Shown here one piece after another: positions 25,182-35,275 of a stretch of 64,000 nt of DNA (position 1 is its first letter; each line of letters begins with the position of its first letter). The position numbers and the translations under genes were made by a program. The notes under the pieces are model-generated. The model did no database searches and was not told the DNA's origin. It saw only the letters and a program-made list of their open reading frames with translations. This DNA is from Blastocatellia bacterium. Its GTDB lineage: Bacteria; Acidobacteriota; Blastocatellia; Pyrinomonadales; Pyrinomonadaceae. The stretch is from the NCBI GenBank assembly GCA_003168335.1, contig PMSM01000003.1, positions 186,001 to 250,000 of the forward strand, written 5' to 3'.

Positions 25182-26456
25182 ATGAAAAGCATTTGTGTTT
25201 GCCGCCGACTCTTCGTCTTGATTGCCGGCGTCGCGCTCTCGTTCGGCGCCGTCCCGAGCGTTTCCGTTTTCGCGCAGTCCCGCCGTCAGCCGCCATCGTC
25301 TGATCAAAAGAAGAACACCCGCCCACCTGAGAGCGGCCAGCAAACTGGTGACCAGAAGCAGGAGCCGCTGCCGCCGGACCTGACGGGCAAACCACAAGAG
25401 GCCGAGAAGGTCAGCGTTACCACCAACGTCGTCAACGTTGACGCTGTTGTTTACAACAAAGCAACCGGCCAGCCGCAGCTCCGTCTGACCAAAGACAACT
25501 TTGCCATCTTTGTGGATGGAGTTAAGAAGGACATCACGAACTTTGCGACGCCGGAAGCTCCGATCACGATCACGCTGGTGGTCGAGTACAGCAAGCTGGG
25601 TCAGATCTTAGGTCTCTATGGAAACGGCGGCATGGAAGCCGGGCAGTTGGAAGTCATCCGGCCGACGGCGATGTTCCTTTCCCAGTTCATAACACCGCAG
25701 GATTATGTTTCGGTCATTGCCTATGACATGCGGCCCACGCCGCTGACCGACTTTACAAATGATCCCAGGCGGATTCAGGAAGTCATCAATCTGCTCCTGC
25801 ATAACACACCGGCATTCAGCGAAACAAATATGTTCGACGCGCTCAAGTTGACGTTGGTCGGCGGTCGCGCCGACTCGGTAGTGCTAGAGGAGTCAAAGGC
25901 ACGCACGTCAGATTATGCCGGAATGGTGGCCGTGCCTGGCGGTCGTCGCAAGGCTGTATTGCTGGTAGGTTCGGGACTGGATACGTTCAGCAAGATCAAT
26001 CACGATCAGGCGCGAAAGATTGTGCAGAATGCCGGCATTCCCATCTACATTGTGGGCACGGCTAACCTTTTCATCAAGAAGTACGGTGATCAGATGGATC
26101 CGGGCCGGGGCACGAACATCAGCGGCATTCCAATTGATCGGATGACGTTCCTGCAAGCAGATAACACGATGAAGACCTTCGCCAAAGAAAGCGGCGGGAG
26201 TTACTATCCGGTTACCTTTGAAGGCGAGTTGCCGACCGTGCTTGGCAATATTAATGCTTTGCTGCGGAGCCAGTACAGTCTGGGCTTCAAGCCTGACGAT
26301 GTTCATGACGGCAAGTCACACAAGATCGTCGTAAGGGTGGACGTCGATGGCGACGGACAATACGACGACAAGGCTTATGTCGTGAAGGCGCGCGAAGTTT
26401 ACAATGCGCCGAAACCGGACGCGGCCAGCAGCAAAGCAGGAGGCGGGAAGCAGTAG
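25182..26456 (+). CDS. VWFA-related Acidobacterial domain protein (secreted)
   Basis: The 424-residue protein starts MKSICVCRRLFVLIAGVALS with a signal peptide, then a Gln/Pro-rich linker. VTTNVVNVDAVVYNKATGQP and LTKDNFAIFVDGVKKDITNF form the conserved beta-sandwich entry of the 'VWFA-related Acidobacterial domain' family. A von Willebrand A-like region follows: ITITLVVEYSK, where the first MIDAS Asp is not preserved, then IPIYIVGTANLF and YSLGFKPDDVHDGKSHKIVV. It is exported; function unknown, but the family is expanded in Acidobacteriota. A terminator follows at 26562. Confidence 0.8.
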   Translation: MKSICVCRRLFVLIAGVALSFGAVPSVSVFAQSRRQPPSSDQKKNTRPPESGQQTGDQKQEPLPPDLTGKPQEAEKVSVTTNVVNVDAVVYNKATGQPQLRLTKDNFAIFVDGVKKDITNFATPEAPITITLVVEYSKLGQILGLYGNGGMEAGQLEVIRPTAMFLSQFITPQDYVSVIAYDMRPTPLTDFTNDPRRIQEVINLLLHNTPAFSETNMFDALKLTLVGGRADSVVLEESKARTSDYAGMVAVPGGRRKAVLLVGSGLDTFSKINHDQARKIVQNAGIPIYIVGTANLFIKKYGDQMDPGRGTNISGIPIDRMTFLQADNTMKTFAKESGGSYYPVTFEGELPTVLGNINALLRSQYSLGFKPDDVHDGKSHKIVVRVDVDGDGQYDDKAYVVKAREVYNAPKPDAASSKAGGGKQ

Positions 26457-26460
26457 AAAC

Positions 26461-26685
26461 CGGAAGGCAGTAGGCAGACGGGGCAGTAGCCCGACCCCGG
26501 GGTCCCCGACGGCGCAGCGCCGTTGGGGTGGGACGGTGAGGGAGGGCGCAACCTTAACAAGGCGGAGACTCGGATGAACGAGTCCTCCGCTTTTTTCATT
26601 TTGTATCTTCACGGTTGTGGAGCCTTCTCGAATTTCGCGCCGTCCCTCAACCTCGGGCTACTGCCCCGTGCTTACTGCCTTCTGT
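26461..26685. repeat. inverted repeat flanking a terminator
   Basis: The left arm (26461-26494, with GGAAGGCAGTAGGCAGACGG) is repeated inverted at about 26652-26685, where the minus strand reads GAAGGCAGTAAGCACGGGGC. Both arms continue with GCAGTAGCCCGA. The VWFA terminator lies between the arms. Confidence 0.4.
26562..26596 (+). terminator. rho-independent terminator after VWFA gene
   Basis: GCGGAGACTCG, a six-base loop, CGAGTCCTCCGC and then TTTTTT form a GC-rich stem with one bulge followed by six T residues, 105 bases after the stop. Confidence 0.7.
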
Positions 26686-26782
26686 GATTTGCTTGCCCTG
26701 GTACGGCGGGCGCGTGTAAAGTACGGTTCGTCTATCCCGCATTCTCCCCGTTTTGCCAAAACTAGTCGGAGGTCAGTAACTG

Positions 26783-29344
26783 ATGTCCAGCGAAAGCGCG
26801 CAGGAGTTCCCGGATCGGGTCGAATCAAAACCAGACAATCCATATCTGGAGAACTTTCGACCATACATCCCGGCTGATGTGCGGCTGCGCGAATTGACGG
26901 TGCTGCCGCTGATCATGGGCACGTTTCTCGGCATGGTTTTTGGCGCGTCTTCGCTCTACTTGGTCTTGAAGGTTGGCCTCACCGTCAGCGCTTCGATTCC
27001 AGTGGCCGTGATCTCGATTACCCTGTTTCGGCTGCTTTCGAAGTTTGGCCTTCGCGACGCAACGATCCTCGAGAACAACATCGTCCAGACGGCGGGTTCG
27101 GCCGGAGAGTCAATCGCCTTCGGCGTGGGCGTGACCATGCCGGCGATCATGATCCTGGGACTGGATCTTGAAATCACACGCGTGATGCTGGTGGCCATGC
27201 TCGGTGGTCTGCTGGGAATCCTGATGATGATTCCGCTGCGGCGCGCGCTCATCGTCGCCCAACATGGCTTCTTAAAATATCCCGAAGGCACGGCGTGCGC
27301 CGAGGTGTTGAAGGCCGGCGCTTCCGAGGAGTCGCGCAAAGCAGCAGCAAAAGGATCACCAGAGCACGCCGCCGCGGTCGATGAAGGAGAAGGCACGGGG
27401 GCCAAGACTATCTTTGCGGGTTTGGGCGTCGGATTTTTGTATCAAGTCCTGATGACCGGGTTCAAAGGCTGGAAGGACACGCCGGAAAAAATCTTCGGCG
27501 CACCCTTCAAGGCCGGTTCAATTTCAGCAGAGATTTCTCCGGCGCTGTTGGGTGTCGGTTACATCATCGGTCCGCGCATCGCTTCGATCATGTGCGCCGG
27601 AGGCGTTCTTGCTTACCTGGTCCTGATTCCCGCGATCAAGTTCTTTGGCTCGGGTATGACCACACCACTGGCGCCCGGAACTGTTCCCATTAGCGAGATG
27701 GGTCCGTCGCAAATCAGGGGCGCGTACGTGCTGTACATTGGCGCCGGTGCGGTGGCTGCGGGTGGAATTATCAGTCTGTTTCGATCGCTGCCGACGATCT
27801 GGCACGGACTGAAAGGTGGTCTGGCCGATCTCAGAGGCGGTCAGTCCGCTGCCGCCAACACGCCCCGAACTGATCAAGATCTGTCGATGAAGTTTGTGGT
27901 CTGCGGCATTATCGCTTTGGTCGGCATGATTATGGCGTTTCCACAGTTGGGATTGCAGGTCAATATTTTCGTTGCTTTCCTGGGCGCCGTGCTGATCGTC
28001 GCGTTCGGTTTTCTTTTCGTTACGGTCTCATCGCGTCTCACCGGAGAGATCGGCTCATCTTCAAATCCGATTTCGGGAATGACCGTGGCGACCTTATTGC
28101 TTACCTGCTTGATTTTCCTTTTGCTGGGGTGGACCGGGCCAAATTACTACATAACCGCGCTTTCAATCGGCGGCATAGTTTGTATCGCTTCTTCGAATGG
28201 CGGAACGACGTCACAGGATCTGAAAACCGGATTTCTTGTTGGTTCTACGCCAAAGTATCAGCAAATCGCCATTCTCATCGGGGCCTTTGCCTCCGCGCTG
28301 ATTCTTGGTCCGATTCTCCTCCTGCTCAATGATTCGGCCACGGTTTATGTGCCGCGTCTGAGTTTCGAACCGGCCACGAAAAGCGTAATGGTCGATGCAA
28401 CCAAAGCGAGTTCGTTACCGGCCTTCACCGATCAAATCAAGCCGTTGACGCCGGGGGATTATCGAATTCTGAAAAATGAAGCCGCCGCGCCGGCCGTAGC
28501 CGGACTGGATCCTGGAGAGTATCTGGTCGATGGGAACGGTAAGGTTGTTTACAAAGTCGCCGAGAATTTTCCGCCTACGCTGAAGGTTGATCCTGCGCAG
28601 GCTGGTCCGCCGGAAAAGCTCAAAGGACCGCAAGCCAATTCGGACCCGGGCCTTTACAAGCCCTGGCACAAGACGGATACCGAAGGTGGGCCTGCCGGTC
28701 GTTACCTGGTCAACGATTCTGGCGTGCCGGTCTATCTCGCCGATCCGGGCATCAACGGTATTCACAAAACCAGACCTGACGGATCGCAGGTAACCAAGTA
28801 TGACGCGCCCAAAGCGACCCTGATGTCTTACATCATTAAGGGCATCCTGAATCGACAGTTGCCCTGGGGTCTGGTGCTTTTGGGTGTCATGATCGCCATC
28901 GTGCTGGAGATGAGCGGCATCCCTTCGCTGGCATTCGCGGTCGGTGTTTATCTGCCGCTCTCGTCTTCCAGTCCGATCTTTATCGGCGGCATGATTCGCT
29001 GGCTGGTCGATAAATATTTGCGGAACAAACTGAAGCACAAGAAGCTTAGCGAGGATCAACTCGTGGCTGAGACTGACAAGAGTCCCGGCGTCTTGATGGC
29101 CTCTGGTTACATCGCCGGCGGTGCGCTGGCGGCGATCGTAATCGCGATCCTGCAGGGCGTGCCCAGGCAGGGACTGGCCGCCTTCAATAAGGCAGTTGAG
29201 GATTGGTCGACTATTCACAACCCGCTCTTCGGTGATCAGAATGGCGACTTGCTTTCGGTGATCCCGTTTCTCATTCTCATGCTGCTGCTGTACCTGGTAG
29301 GACGCGAAGTTATTCTTCGCTCGAAGAATTCGGGAACGGGTTAA
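26783..29344 (+). CDS. OPT family oligopeptide transporter
   Basis: The 853-residue membrane protein starts with a soluble stretch and YIPADVRLRELTVLPLIMGT, the usual OPT entry, followed by ~14 hydrophobic helices. Conserved family stretches include GTFLGMVFGASSLYLVLKVG, NNIVQTAGSAGESIAFGVG and LKYPEGTACAEVLKAG. OPT proteins import peptides or metal-chelates by proton symport. A soluble insertion of about 160 residues (about 520-680) lies between two late helices and holds two repeats of the type GxYLVDGNGKVVYKV / GRYLVNDSGVPVYLA; this insertion is unusual. Single-gene unit. Confidence 0.85.
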   Translation: MSSESAQEFPDRVESKPDNPYLENFRPYIPADVRLRELTVLPLIMGTFLGMVFGASSLYLVLKVGLTVSASIPVAVISITLFRLLSKFGLRDATILENNIVQTAGSAGESIAFGVGVTMPAIMILGLDLEITRVMLVAMLGGLLGILMMIPLRRALIVAQHGFLKYPEGTACAEVLKAGASEESRKAAAKGSPEHAAAVDEGEGTGAKTIFAGLGVGFLYQVLMTGFKGWKDTPEKIFGAPFKAGSISAEISPALLGVGYIIGPRIASIMCAGGVLAYLVLIPAIKFFGSGMTTPLAPGTVPISEMGPSQIRGAYVLYIGAGAVAAGGIISLFRSLPTIWHGLKGGLADLRGGQSAAANTPRTDQDLSMKFVVCGIIALVGMIMAFPQLGLQVNIFVAFLGAVLIVAFGFLFVTVSSRLTGEIGSSSNPISGMTVATLLLTCLIFLLLGWTGPNYYITALSIGGIVCIASSNGGTTSQDLKTGFLVGSTPKYQQIAILIGAFASALILGPILLLLNDSATVYVPRLSFEPATKSVMVDATKASSLPAFTDQIKPLTPGDYRILKNEAAAPAVAGLDPGEYLVDGNGKVVYKVAENFPPTLKVDPAQAGPPEKLKGPQANSDPGLYKPWHKTDTEGGPAGRYLVNDSGVPVYLADPGINGIHKTRPDGSQVTKYDAPKATLMSYIIKGILNRQLPWGLVLLGVMIAIVLEMSGIPSLAFAVGVYLPLSSSSPIFIGGMIRWLVDKYLRNKLKHKKLSEDQLVAETDKSPGVLMASGYIAGGALAAIVIAILQGVPRQGLAAFNKAVEDWSTIHNPLFGDQNGDLLSVIPFLILMLLLYLVGREVILRSKNSGTG

Positions 29345-29495
29345 GACAAACGTTTTCTCCTGATTTTGAATCTCAGTCCCATGAAGTTCGAGGCGCGCTT
29401 GCAATCGACCACGGAGCGCGCCTCAGTATTACCTCCCCTCAACCCAGAAGAGGCGAAGATGGTCGCTTGTCGTTATTCGAAGGATGGAGAGTTCC

Positions 29496-30290
29496 ATGTT
29501 TCATTTCAGGTTTCGTCGTAGCCACGCTTTCTTGTCGATTGGTGTGTTGGTCATAGCGCTGCTTGGCTGTGCGTCAGGCTTAGTCGCCCAGACGCAGCGC
29601 CCGCCTTCCGATGTCGTGCGCGAGTTTTACAAGGCCATGCACGATCATCGTTTCAAGGAGGCGTGGTCGCTGACGATTTATAAGCCGGCAGTAGACGGCC
29701 TGAACGCGGCAGAGATGGAGGATTTGCGCCCGGACTTTGAAGAAAAGGCCGCGGCGATTCCGGACCCGGTGGAAATCTCGGGCGAGCAGATTAGCGGCGA
29801 CATCGCCACGGTCTTCGTCAAGGTCCCCATCAACGAGAGCACGCCGCAGAACGTTTCCCAACCGGTGACCCTAATCAAATCAGGCGGCGCCTGGATCATC
29901 GGCGATGAAGCCAACCAGGCAATCGTCAAGAAAGCCGGCCGCAGGTTCTTCCTCGATGCGCTGATCACCCAACATCACAGCGACACCGAAGAATTACTGA
30001 AGCGCGTAATCGCAGTTCAGATTGTTTACGTTCAGCAGCACGATACATTTGGAGATCTGGCGGCGCTGATAAATGCCGGCCTGCTTCCCAAAGCCGCGGA
30101 AGATCCGAAGGAACTCGGTTACAACTTTCGCGTTACCGTCGGGAAGGATGGGAAGACTTATGTGGCCGGCGCCGAGCCCACGCGTTACGGTCACACGGGA
30201 AAGCTTTCTTATTGGATGGACCAAACGGGCACTATCAAAAGTGTCGACAATGGCGGCAAGCCAATGCCCGGAAGCCCCACGAAAAACTAA
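29496..30290 (+). CDS. lipoprotein with NTF2-like N-terminal domain
   Basis: I start at the second ATG (29496, MFHFRFRRSHAFLSIGV), with GGAG seven bases upstream, rather than 29484. The leader ends LLGCASG, a lipobox with Cys25. PSDVVREFYKAMHDHRFKEA and following residues look like the DUF4878/NTF2-like cone, often found in lipoproteins. The C-terminal third (YVQQHDTFGDLAALINAG, YNFRVTVGKDGKTYVAGAEP) resembles the exposed part of type IV pilin-like proteins. It probably sits at the cell envelope; role unknown. Confidence 0.55.
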   Translation: MFHFRFRRSHAFLSIGVLVIALLGCASGLVAQTQRPPSDVVREFYKAMHDHRFKEAWSLTIYKPAVDGLNAAEMEDLRPDFEEKAAAIPDPVEISGEQISGDIATVFVKVPINESTPQNVSQPVTLIKSGGAWIIGDEANQAIVKKAGRRFFLDALITQHHSDTEELLKRVIAVQIVYVQQHDTFGDLAALINAGLLPKAAEDPKELGYNFRVTVGKDGKTYVAGAEPTRYGHTGKLSYWMDQTGTIKSVDNGGKPMPGSPTKN

Positions 30291-30292
30291 GC

Positions 30293-30362
30293 AGCCACGG
30301 ATGGACACCGATCAGAACGGATCTGAAAACGATCCGTGTCTATCCGGGTAAATCTGTGGCTA
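30293..30362. terminator. long imperfect hairpin between convergent genes
   Basis: AGCCACGGATGGACAC on the left pairs with GTGTCTATCCGG and ATCTGTGGCT on the right, with an inner ACGGATC/GATCCGT stem. It fills the gap between convergent genes, with AAAATTATTT following on the right side, so it may stop transcription on both strands. Similar 'AGCCACGGATGGACAC' repeats occur widely as mobile palindromes. Confidence 0.45.
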
Positions 30363-30365
30363 AAA

Positions 30366-31040
30366 TTATTTGAATAACATCCAACCAAAGGCCTGCGGCA
30401 CGTGGAAGTTGGGTTGCGGTGTGCGCGTGGGTTGCCAGGCGAGATAGCCACGCGTGGGATCTGATCCGATGCACCGAAACAGATTGACCCGCCAGCGTTC
30501 ATTCCTTTGCGGCTGGTGAATCCAATGGTTCCAGGGAATGCGCATCCCGATCCAAATCAGTTCGAGGTCGTTTCCAGCTCCACCACGAGTGACGGTTCTA
30601 AGACCCGCGGCAGTCATGTGAGACTGAAACTCCCAGTCCGATTCGCGCTTCTCGGGCGTCCAGTGAATCGCCACATCCAGCCATTCACCGGTTGGCGCCG
30701 CTTCAAACTCCAGATAGCGCTCGACCACGGCCGCGTCGGGCGCGATGAAGATCTCGCACACGTCGCGATCCCAAAGGCCCATCGTCTTCTTCGCCGTTTG
30801 CGGGGTCGCGCTGACAACCAAAGGCTCGCCCTGATGGCAAACGTAGCGGATGTGTAGCGCCTTGCTCGACCACAGAATTCTGGCTTCGGCATGACGCGGG
30901 GCGGGCGCAGGATCACCCGACCAGTAACGTTCGATCTTTACCGGCTGCGCCTGATTCCAGGCAGCGCTCTGCAGATCGCCGGCGTTCAGATCCGACGCGG
31001 TGTGGCGTGCTTCTATGATTTGTTTCTCGTCGGAGATCAA
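30366..31040 (-). CDS. CBM9-like carbohydrate-binding protein
   Basis: The 224-residue protein starts in an ATGA overlap with the upstream ABC gene. [53 protein letters not shown] and [20 protein letters not shown] form the beta-sandwich pattern of CBM9-like (family-9-related) domains. No signal peptide is visible. It is the last gene of the ABC exporter operon; a binding role for a carbohydrate or glycan is inferred from the family. Confidence 0.7.
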   Translation of the reverse strand: MISDEKQIIEARHTASDLNAGDLQSAAWNQAQPVKIERYWSGDPAPAPRHAEARILWSSKALHIRYVCHQGEPLVVSATPQTAKKTMGLWDRDVCEIFIAPDAAVVERYLEFEAAPTGEWLDVAIHWTPEKRESDWEFQSHMTAAGLRTVTRGGAGNDLELIWIGMRIPWNHWIHQPQRNERWRVNLFRCIGSDPTRGYLAWQPTRTPQPNFHVPQAFGWMLFK

Positions 31041-32908
31041 CCCATTCCCTCACTGAAACCAAAACTGGGTCCGCGCGGCTTGTAAGTGATCTGTTCTTCT
31101 TCCTCTTCTTTGGTCTGCTCTATCCGCGTGGGATCTGAATACTGCAACTTGTAAAGCCTCCAATACAAGCCCTGCAGGCCGAGCAAGTCCTGATGCGAAC
31201 CCTGCTCGCGAATTTCGCCGTGGTGCAGCACGATGATTTTGTCGGCGCGTTGAATTGTCGACAAGCGATGCGCGACCACCAGCGACGTGCGATTACGCAT
31301 CACGCGATCGATGGCCAGCTGAATAAACTGTTCGGTTTCGGTGTCGATCGAGCTGGTCGCCTCATCCAGAATTAGCAGCGCCGGATCGAAGGCCAGCGCG
31401 CGGGCAAACGAAATCAACTGTTTCTGCCCGACTGAGAGTCCCGCGCCGCGCTCTTTCACTTCCGATTTGTAACTATGTGGCAGGCGCTGGATGAAATTGT
31501 TGGCGCACACTTCGGTGGCGGCCCAGCGAATACGCTCGTCGGAAATATCTTCGCGGCCCAGGCGGATGTTGCTTTCCACCGTGCCGGTGAAAAGAAAGAT
31601 GTCCTGTAAGACGACCGCAAAGTTTTGTCGCAGCGACTGCAGGTCCCAATCGCGAACGTCCACGCCGTCCAGCAGGATGCGACCTTTCTGCACGTCGTAG
31701 AAACGCATCAGCAGGTTGGTGATCGTGGTCTTGCCTGAGCCGGTGTGACCGACCAGCGCTACGGATTGTCCGGGCGAGACCGTGAAGGAAACATCTTTCA
31801 GGACCCAGTCATTGTCTTTATAAGCAAACCAGACGTTTTCGAATTCAATCCGGCCTTCGGCGCGGCCTTGTTTGAGAGGTTTCGCCGGGGTCGTGATCAA
31901 GATCGGCAGATCGAGCGCCTTGAAGATGCGATATGAAGCGACGACTGCGCCCTGCAGGACGTTGTACTTGTCTGAGAGATCTCGAATCGGTTGAAACAAA
32001 AAGCCGGAGAACTGGATGAACGCAGCCAATCCACCCAGGGTCAAGAAGTGCTGCCCCACGCGAAACCCGCCGTACCAGATGATCAGCGCGATGCCCACCG
32101 CACCGATGAAATCAACCAGCGGGAAAAAGACCGCGTAATAATAGATCGTGTCGAGGTTCGCTTTGCGATGCTCGTCATTAATCTTCGCAAACCGAGCTAC
32201 TGATTTCGCCTCGGCGTTGAAAATCTGCACGGTCTGCGCGCCGGAAAAATGTTCCTGCAGAAATGCGTAAATGCGGGCGATGCGAGTGCGCACCATGTCA
32301 TAGCCCTGACGCGCGCCTTTGCGAAACCAGTTAGTCGCGGCAAGAAGCATTGGCACTGTCAACAGCGTGATGAGCGTCAGACGCCAATCCTTGTAAGCCA
32401 TCACTGCGATGATGCCTACGATCATGACTAGATCGCCCAGCAAGTCGGTAACGCCCGAGGTCAACAATTCGTTTAGCGCGTCCACATCGGCGGTCAATCT
32501 AGCCATAATGCGGCCAATCGGATTGCGATCGTAATAAGCTACCTCCTGGTGCTGCAGCTTGTTATAGATCTCGCGTCGCAAATCAAACATGACGTACTGG
32601 CCGACGGTGTTCAGGAGCACGACCTGAAAGTACGAGAAAACGAATCGGACAAACTGGACGCCCAGAAAGACAAGGGCAAACAGAGTGATGCCCTGCGTCG
32701 TGCGCGGCAGGATGTACCAATCGATTGCGTACTGAGTGAACATAGGCTGGAGAATGCCCAGCAGATTTAGCAATAGCGTCAGCGCCAGCGCCGGAATCAG
32801 CAGCCGTATGTAAGGTTTAAGATAACGCAGCAAACGTCGCGCGACCTGGAAGTCGTACGTTTTGCCGATGGCTTCTTCTTCGTGGAACTGTTTGACTGCG
32901 GTGGACAT
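31037..32908 (-). CDS. ABC exporter, second subunit (permease-ATPase fusion)
   Basis: The 623-residue protein has an N-terminal six-helix exporter domain (about residues 30-330) and a C-terminal ATPase domain: Walker [10 protein letters not shown] (about 387-395), signature LSVGQKQ, Walker [13 protein letters not shown] and a switch His in [10 protein letters not shown]. With the gene at 33370 it probably forms a heterodimeric lipid or drug exporter of the MsbA/LmrCD type. The C-terminus has a Glu-rich stretch. It starts 7 bases after a small membrane-protein gene and its stop overlaps the CBM9-like gene. Confidence 0.9.
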   Translation of the reverse strand: MSTAVKQFHEEEAIGKTYDFQVARRLLRYLKPYIRLLIPALALTLLLNLLGILQPMFTQYAIDWYILPRTTQGITLFALVFLGVQFVRFVFSYFQVVLLNTVGQYVMFDLRREIYNKLQHQEVAYYDRNPIGRIMARLTADVDALNELLTSGVTDLLGDLVMIVGIIAVMAYKDWRLTLITLLTVPMLLAATNWFRKGARQGYDMVRTRIARIYAFLQEHFSGAQTVQIFNAEAKSVARFAKINDEHRKANLDTIYYYAVFFPLVDFIGAVGIALIIWYGGFRVGQHFLTLGGLAAFIQFSGFLFQPIRDLSDKYNVLQGAVVASYRIFKALDLPILITTPAKPLKQGRAEGRIEFENVWFAYKDNDWVLKDVSFTVSPGQSVALVGHTGSGKTTITNLLMRFYDVQKGRILLDGVDVRDWDLQSLRQNFAVVLQDIFLFTGTVESNIRLGREDISDERIRWAATEVCANNFIQRLPHSYKSEVKERGAGLSVGQKQLISFARALAFDPALLILDEATSSIDTETEQFIQLAIDRVMRNRTSLVVAHRLSTIQRADKIIVLHHGEIREQGSHQDLLGLQGLYWRLYKLQYSDPTRIEQTKEEEEEQITYKPRGPSFGFSEGMG

Positions 32909-32915
32909 TCGTTTT

Positions 32916-33350
32916 TCAGAGTTGCTGGTATGAAGAAGCGTTCACCAGGTTTTGCTTTTGCGGAAAATGCAGCAGCAGGCCCACACCTGCGATCAAGAAA
33001 GCGAAATAGTAATAGCGCGATCCGGTCAGGAAATGATTCAGCAGACCCAAGAGCGCTGAACTCTCACAGAGAGCGAATGACAAAACGTAAGCGCTCTGGA
33101 CTAAATCGAGCTGTTGCGTCCCGATTGATTTGGCCAGCGCCCGCTGCTTGAGCAGAAACGACAAGGCGACCGGCACCGCACCCAGGCTGTTGAGCAGCAC
33201 GGTTAGCTTTTGATTCTCTGCGGCCGCAATGGGCGTCAAGCGGCTTAAGACCAAGAACATCAACGCGGACATGCATATCGCAAACCAGAGGATCAGCAGC
33301 GTGCGATATCGCGCGTCAATGTCGGGTTGACCTGAGTCGGTCGTTTTCAT
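32916..33350 (-). CDS. small four-helix membrane protein in ABC operon
   Basis: I use the ATG at 33350; an in-frame TTG lies at 33356. The ~144-residue protein has four hydrophobic helices (for example [20 protein letters not shown] and [18 protein letters not shown]) and no motif I know. It lies between the two halves of a heterodimeric ABC exporter, 20 bases after the first and 7 before the second. It may be an accessory or assembly subunit. Confidence 0.7.
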   Translation of the reverse strand: MKTTDSGQPDIDARYRTLLILWFAICMSALMFLVLSRLTPIAAAENQKLTVLLNSLGAVPVALSFLLKQRALAKSIGTQQLDLVQSAYVLSFALCESSALLGLLNHFLTGSRYYYFAFLIAGVGLLLHFPQKQNLVNASSYQQL

Positions 33351-33369
33351 ATTCAATCCGTGCTGAGCA

Positions 33370-35112
33370 TCAGGTAGCGGCTAGTTCCTCTTCCAGCAAC
33401 TGTCGCTCGTAAAGGTCCTTGTATTCGCCGGCGCGGGCCAGCAATTCTTCGTGCGTTCCGCGCTCGATGATGCGGCCGTCGTCGAGCACACAAATCATGT
33501 CGGCTTGTCGCACGGTCGAGATGCGGTGCGAAACGATAATGCTGGTGCGTTCGCGCATCACGCCGCGGAGCCGGGTCAGAATCTTTTCTTCGGTGAAAGT
33601 ATCGACCGACGACAGCGCATCGTCCAGAATCAGAATCCTGGGCTCGCGCAGGACGGCCCGGGCGATTGCGGTACGCTGTTTTTGACCGCCGGAAAGGGTA
33701 ATGCCCCGTTCACCGACGAGGGTGTCAAAGCCGTCGGGAAAATCGCGAACGTCATCGTCCAGTCCGGCGATCTCAGCCGCGCGCTCGATCGCTCCGCGCT
33801 TGGCCTCGTCCACGCCAAAGGCAATGTTGCGGTCGAGCGCGTTGCTGAAAAGAAATGTCTCCTGCGGCACATAACCGATCGCCGCGCGCAGTTGGGCCAG
33901 TGGATATTCAGCGACTGGAACGCCATCAACCAGGAGGCTGTGCGGCGCGGCTTCCAACACCCGCGGAATCAAATTCACGAGCGTCGATTTCCCACTGCCG
34001 GTGCGGCCAACGAAAGCAATTGTCTGGCCGGCTTCGATGATCAGGTCGATATCCTGCAGGACTGGTTCGCTGGTCGGGTGATAACGGAAGGTCAGATCGC
34101 GAAACTCGATGCGGCCGGCGATGGGAGGTTGCTCTTTGACGGCCGGTCCGTCGGCAATGGCCGGCTTAATCGTCATGATGGTCTGCATACGTTTCCAGCT
34201 GGCCGTGCCGCGTTGATAGAGATTCACGACATAGCCAATCGCGATCAGTGGCCAGATAAGCCGGAGCAGATACATATTGAATTCGAAGAACTGACCGACG
34301 CTGATCTCGCCGCGCACGGCCAAGGGCACGCCGGCCCAGATGATCAGCACGAATCCGATGCCAATCAGAAACGTCATCAGCGGCCTCATCATGGCGTCGA
34401 TGCGAACCAGGCTCAGATTTTTTTCCGCGTACTCCCAGTTCAGCCGATTGAAGGCGGCTATCTCTGCCCCTTCTTGCGCGTAGGCCCGCACGACGCGCAC
34501 GCCGGTAAAGTTCTCTTGCGCGCGCGCGGTGATCTGGGCAAAGAAATCCTGGATCTTCTCGAATCGCACATGCACCTGCTGGCCAAAAATTTTTACCGTC
34601 AGCGAAACCAGCGGCATGGTCACGAACAGAAGGAGCGTCAGTTTCCAGTTGATCTTGAACAGCAGCGGCACTAACACGAGCACTACGAACACGGTTTGCA
34701 GCCCGTACATGATCATCGGGCCGACCAGTTGCCTTACGGCGGCGAGATCATTAGTCGCGCGGGCCATCAGGTCGCCGGTGCGATGCTCGTGGAAAAACGA
34801 CTGCGGCTGATCAACCAGGTGGATGTAAAAATCCTGCCGCAGGTCGTATTCGATATGGCGCGAAATACGATTGATAATACTGCGTTGCAGGAAAAGAAAG
34901 AGGCCGCTCATCGCGCTCAGCCCGAGGACTTGCAGGGCGGCGATGGTCAACTTGGTCCAGTTAACCTCGGTCCAATTGGCATCAATGGCGCGGCCTACCA
35001 CCAGCGGAATGCTGACATTGAAGATGACGCCCGCCATGATGCAGGAAATGGCGATCGCTAGTGAGAACCGGTACGGCCGAAAATAACGGACTAATTTGCG
35101 CAGATCATTCAT
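33370..35112 (-). CDS. ABC exporter, first subunit (permease-ATPase fusion)
   Basis: The 580-residue protein starts [15 protein letters not shown], with six membrane helices and an ATPase domain: Walker [10 protein letters not shown] (about 366-374), signature [16 protein letters not shown], Walker [13 protein letters not shown] and switch His in IVSHRISTV. The Asp in place of the catalytic Glu after Walker B (LDDALS) indicates a degenerate ATP site, usual for one subunit of heterodimeric exporters; its partner at 31037 has LDEATS. It is the first gene of the four-gene operon ending at 30366. Confidence 0.9.
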   Translation of the reverse strand: MNDLRKLVRYFRPYRFSLAIAISCIMAGVIFNVSIPLVVGRAIDANWTEVNWTKLTIAALQVLGLSAMSGLFLFLQRSIINRISRHIEYDLRQDFYIHLVDQPQSFFHEHRTGDLMARATNDLAAVRQLVGPMIMYGLQTVFVVLVLVPLLFKINWKLTLLLFVTMPLVSLTVKIFGQQVHVRFEKIQDFFAQITARAQENFTGVRVVRAYAQEGAEIAAFNRLNWEYAEKNLSLVRIDAMMRPLMTFLIGIGFVLIIWAGVPLAVRGEISVGQFFEFNMYLLRLIWPLIAIGYVVNLYQRGTASWKRMQTIMTIKPAIADGPAVKEQPPIAGRIEFRDLTFRYHPTSEPVLQDIDLIIEAGQTIAFVGRTGSGKSTLVNLIPRVLEAAPHSLLVDGVPVAEYPLAQLRAAIGYVPQETFLFSNALDRNIAFGVDEAKRGAIERAAEIAGLDDDVRDFPDGFDTLVGERGITLSGGQKQRTAIARAVLREPRILILDDALSSVDTFTEEKILTRLRGVMRERTSIIVSHRISTVRQADMICVLDDGRIIERGTHEELLARAGEYKDLYERQLLEEELAAT

Positions 35113-35275
35113 GAAGCAGAGACGATCGGCTTCAGCCTTCTAATCACGCCTTCAAAGCATTGTGCCGACAACTCGGCCGCGAGTTTAGCAGGAATTCTTA
35201 AGAAGCTCTGAGTCAGGAATTCTAGGTGAGATTGATTAGACTAGCAAAGGGCGCAGATTTTCGTCCCTGCCGGCT

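Noticed and set aside
28415-29404. 329-residue minus-strand open frame
   Set aside because: Antisense shadow of the OPT transporter gene.
33451-34674. 407-residue plus-strand open frame
   Set aside because: Antisense shadow of the ABC exporter gene; no protein-like motifs.
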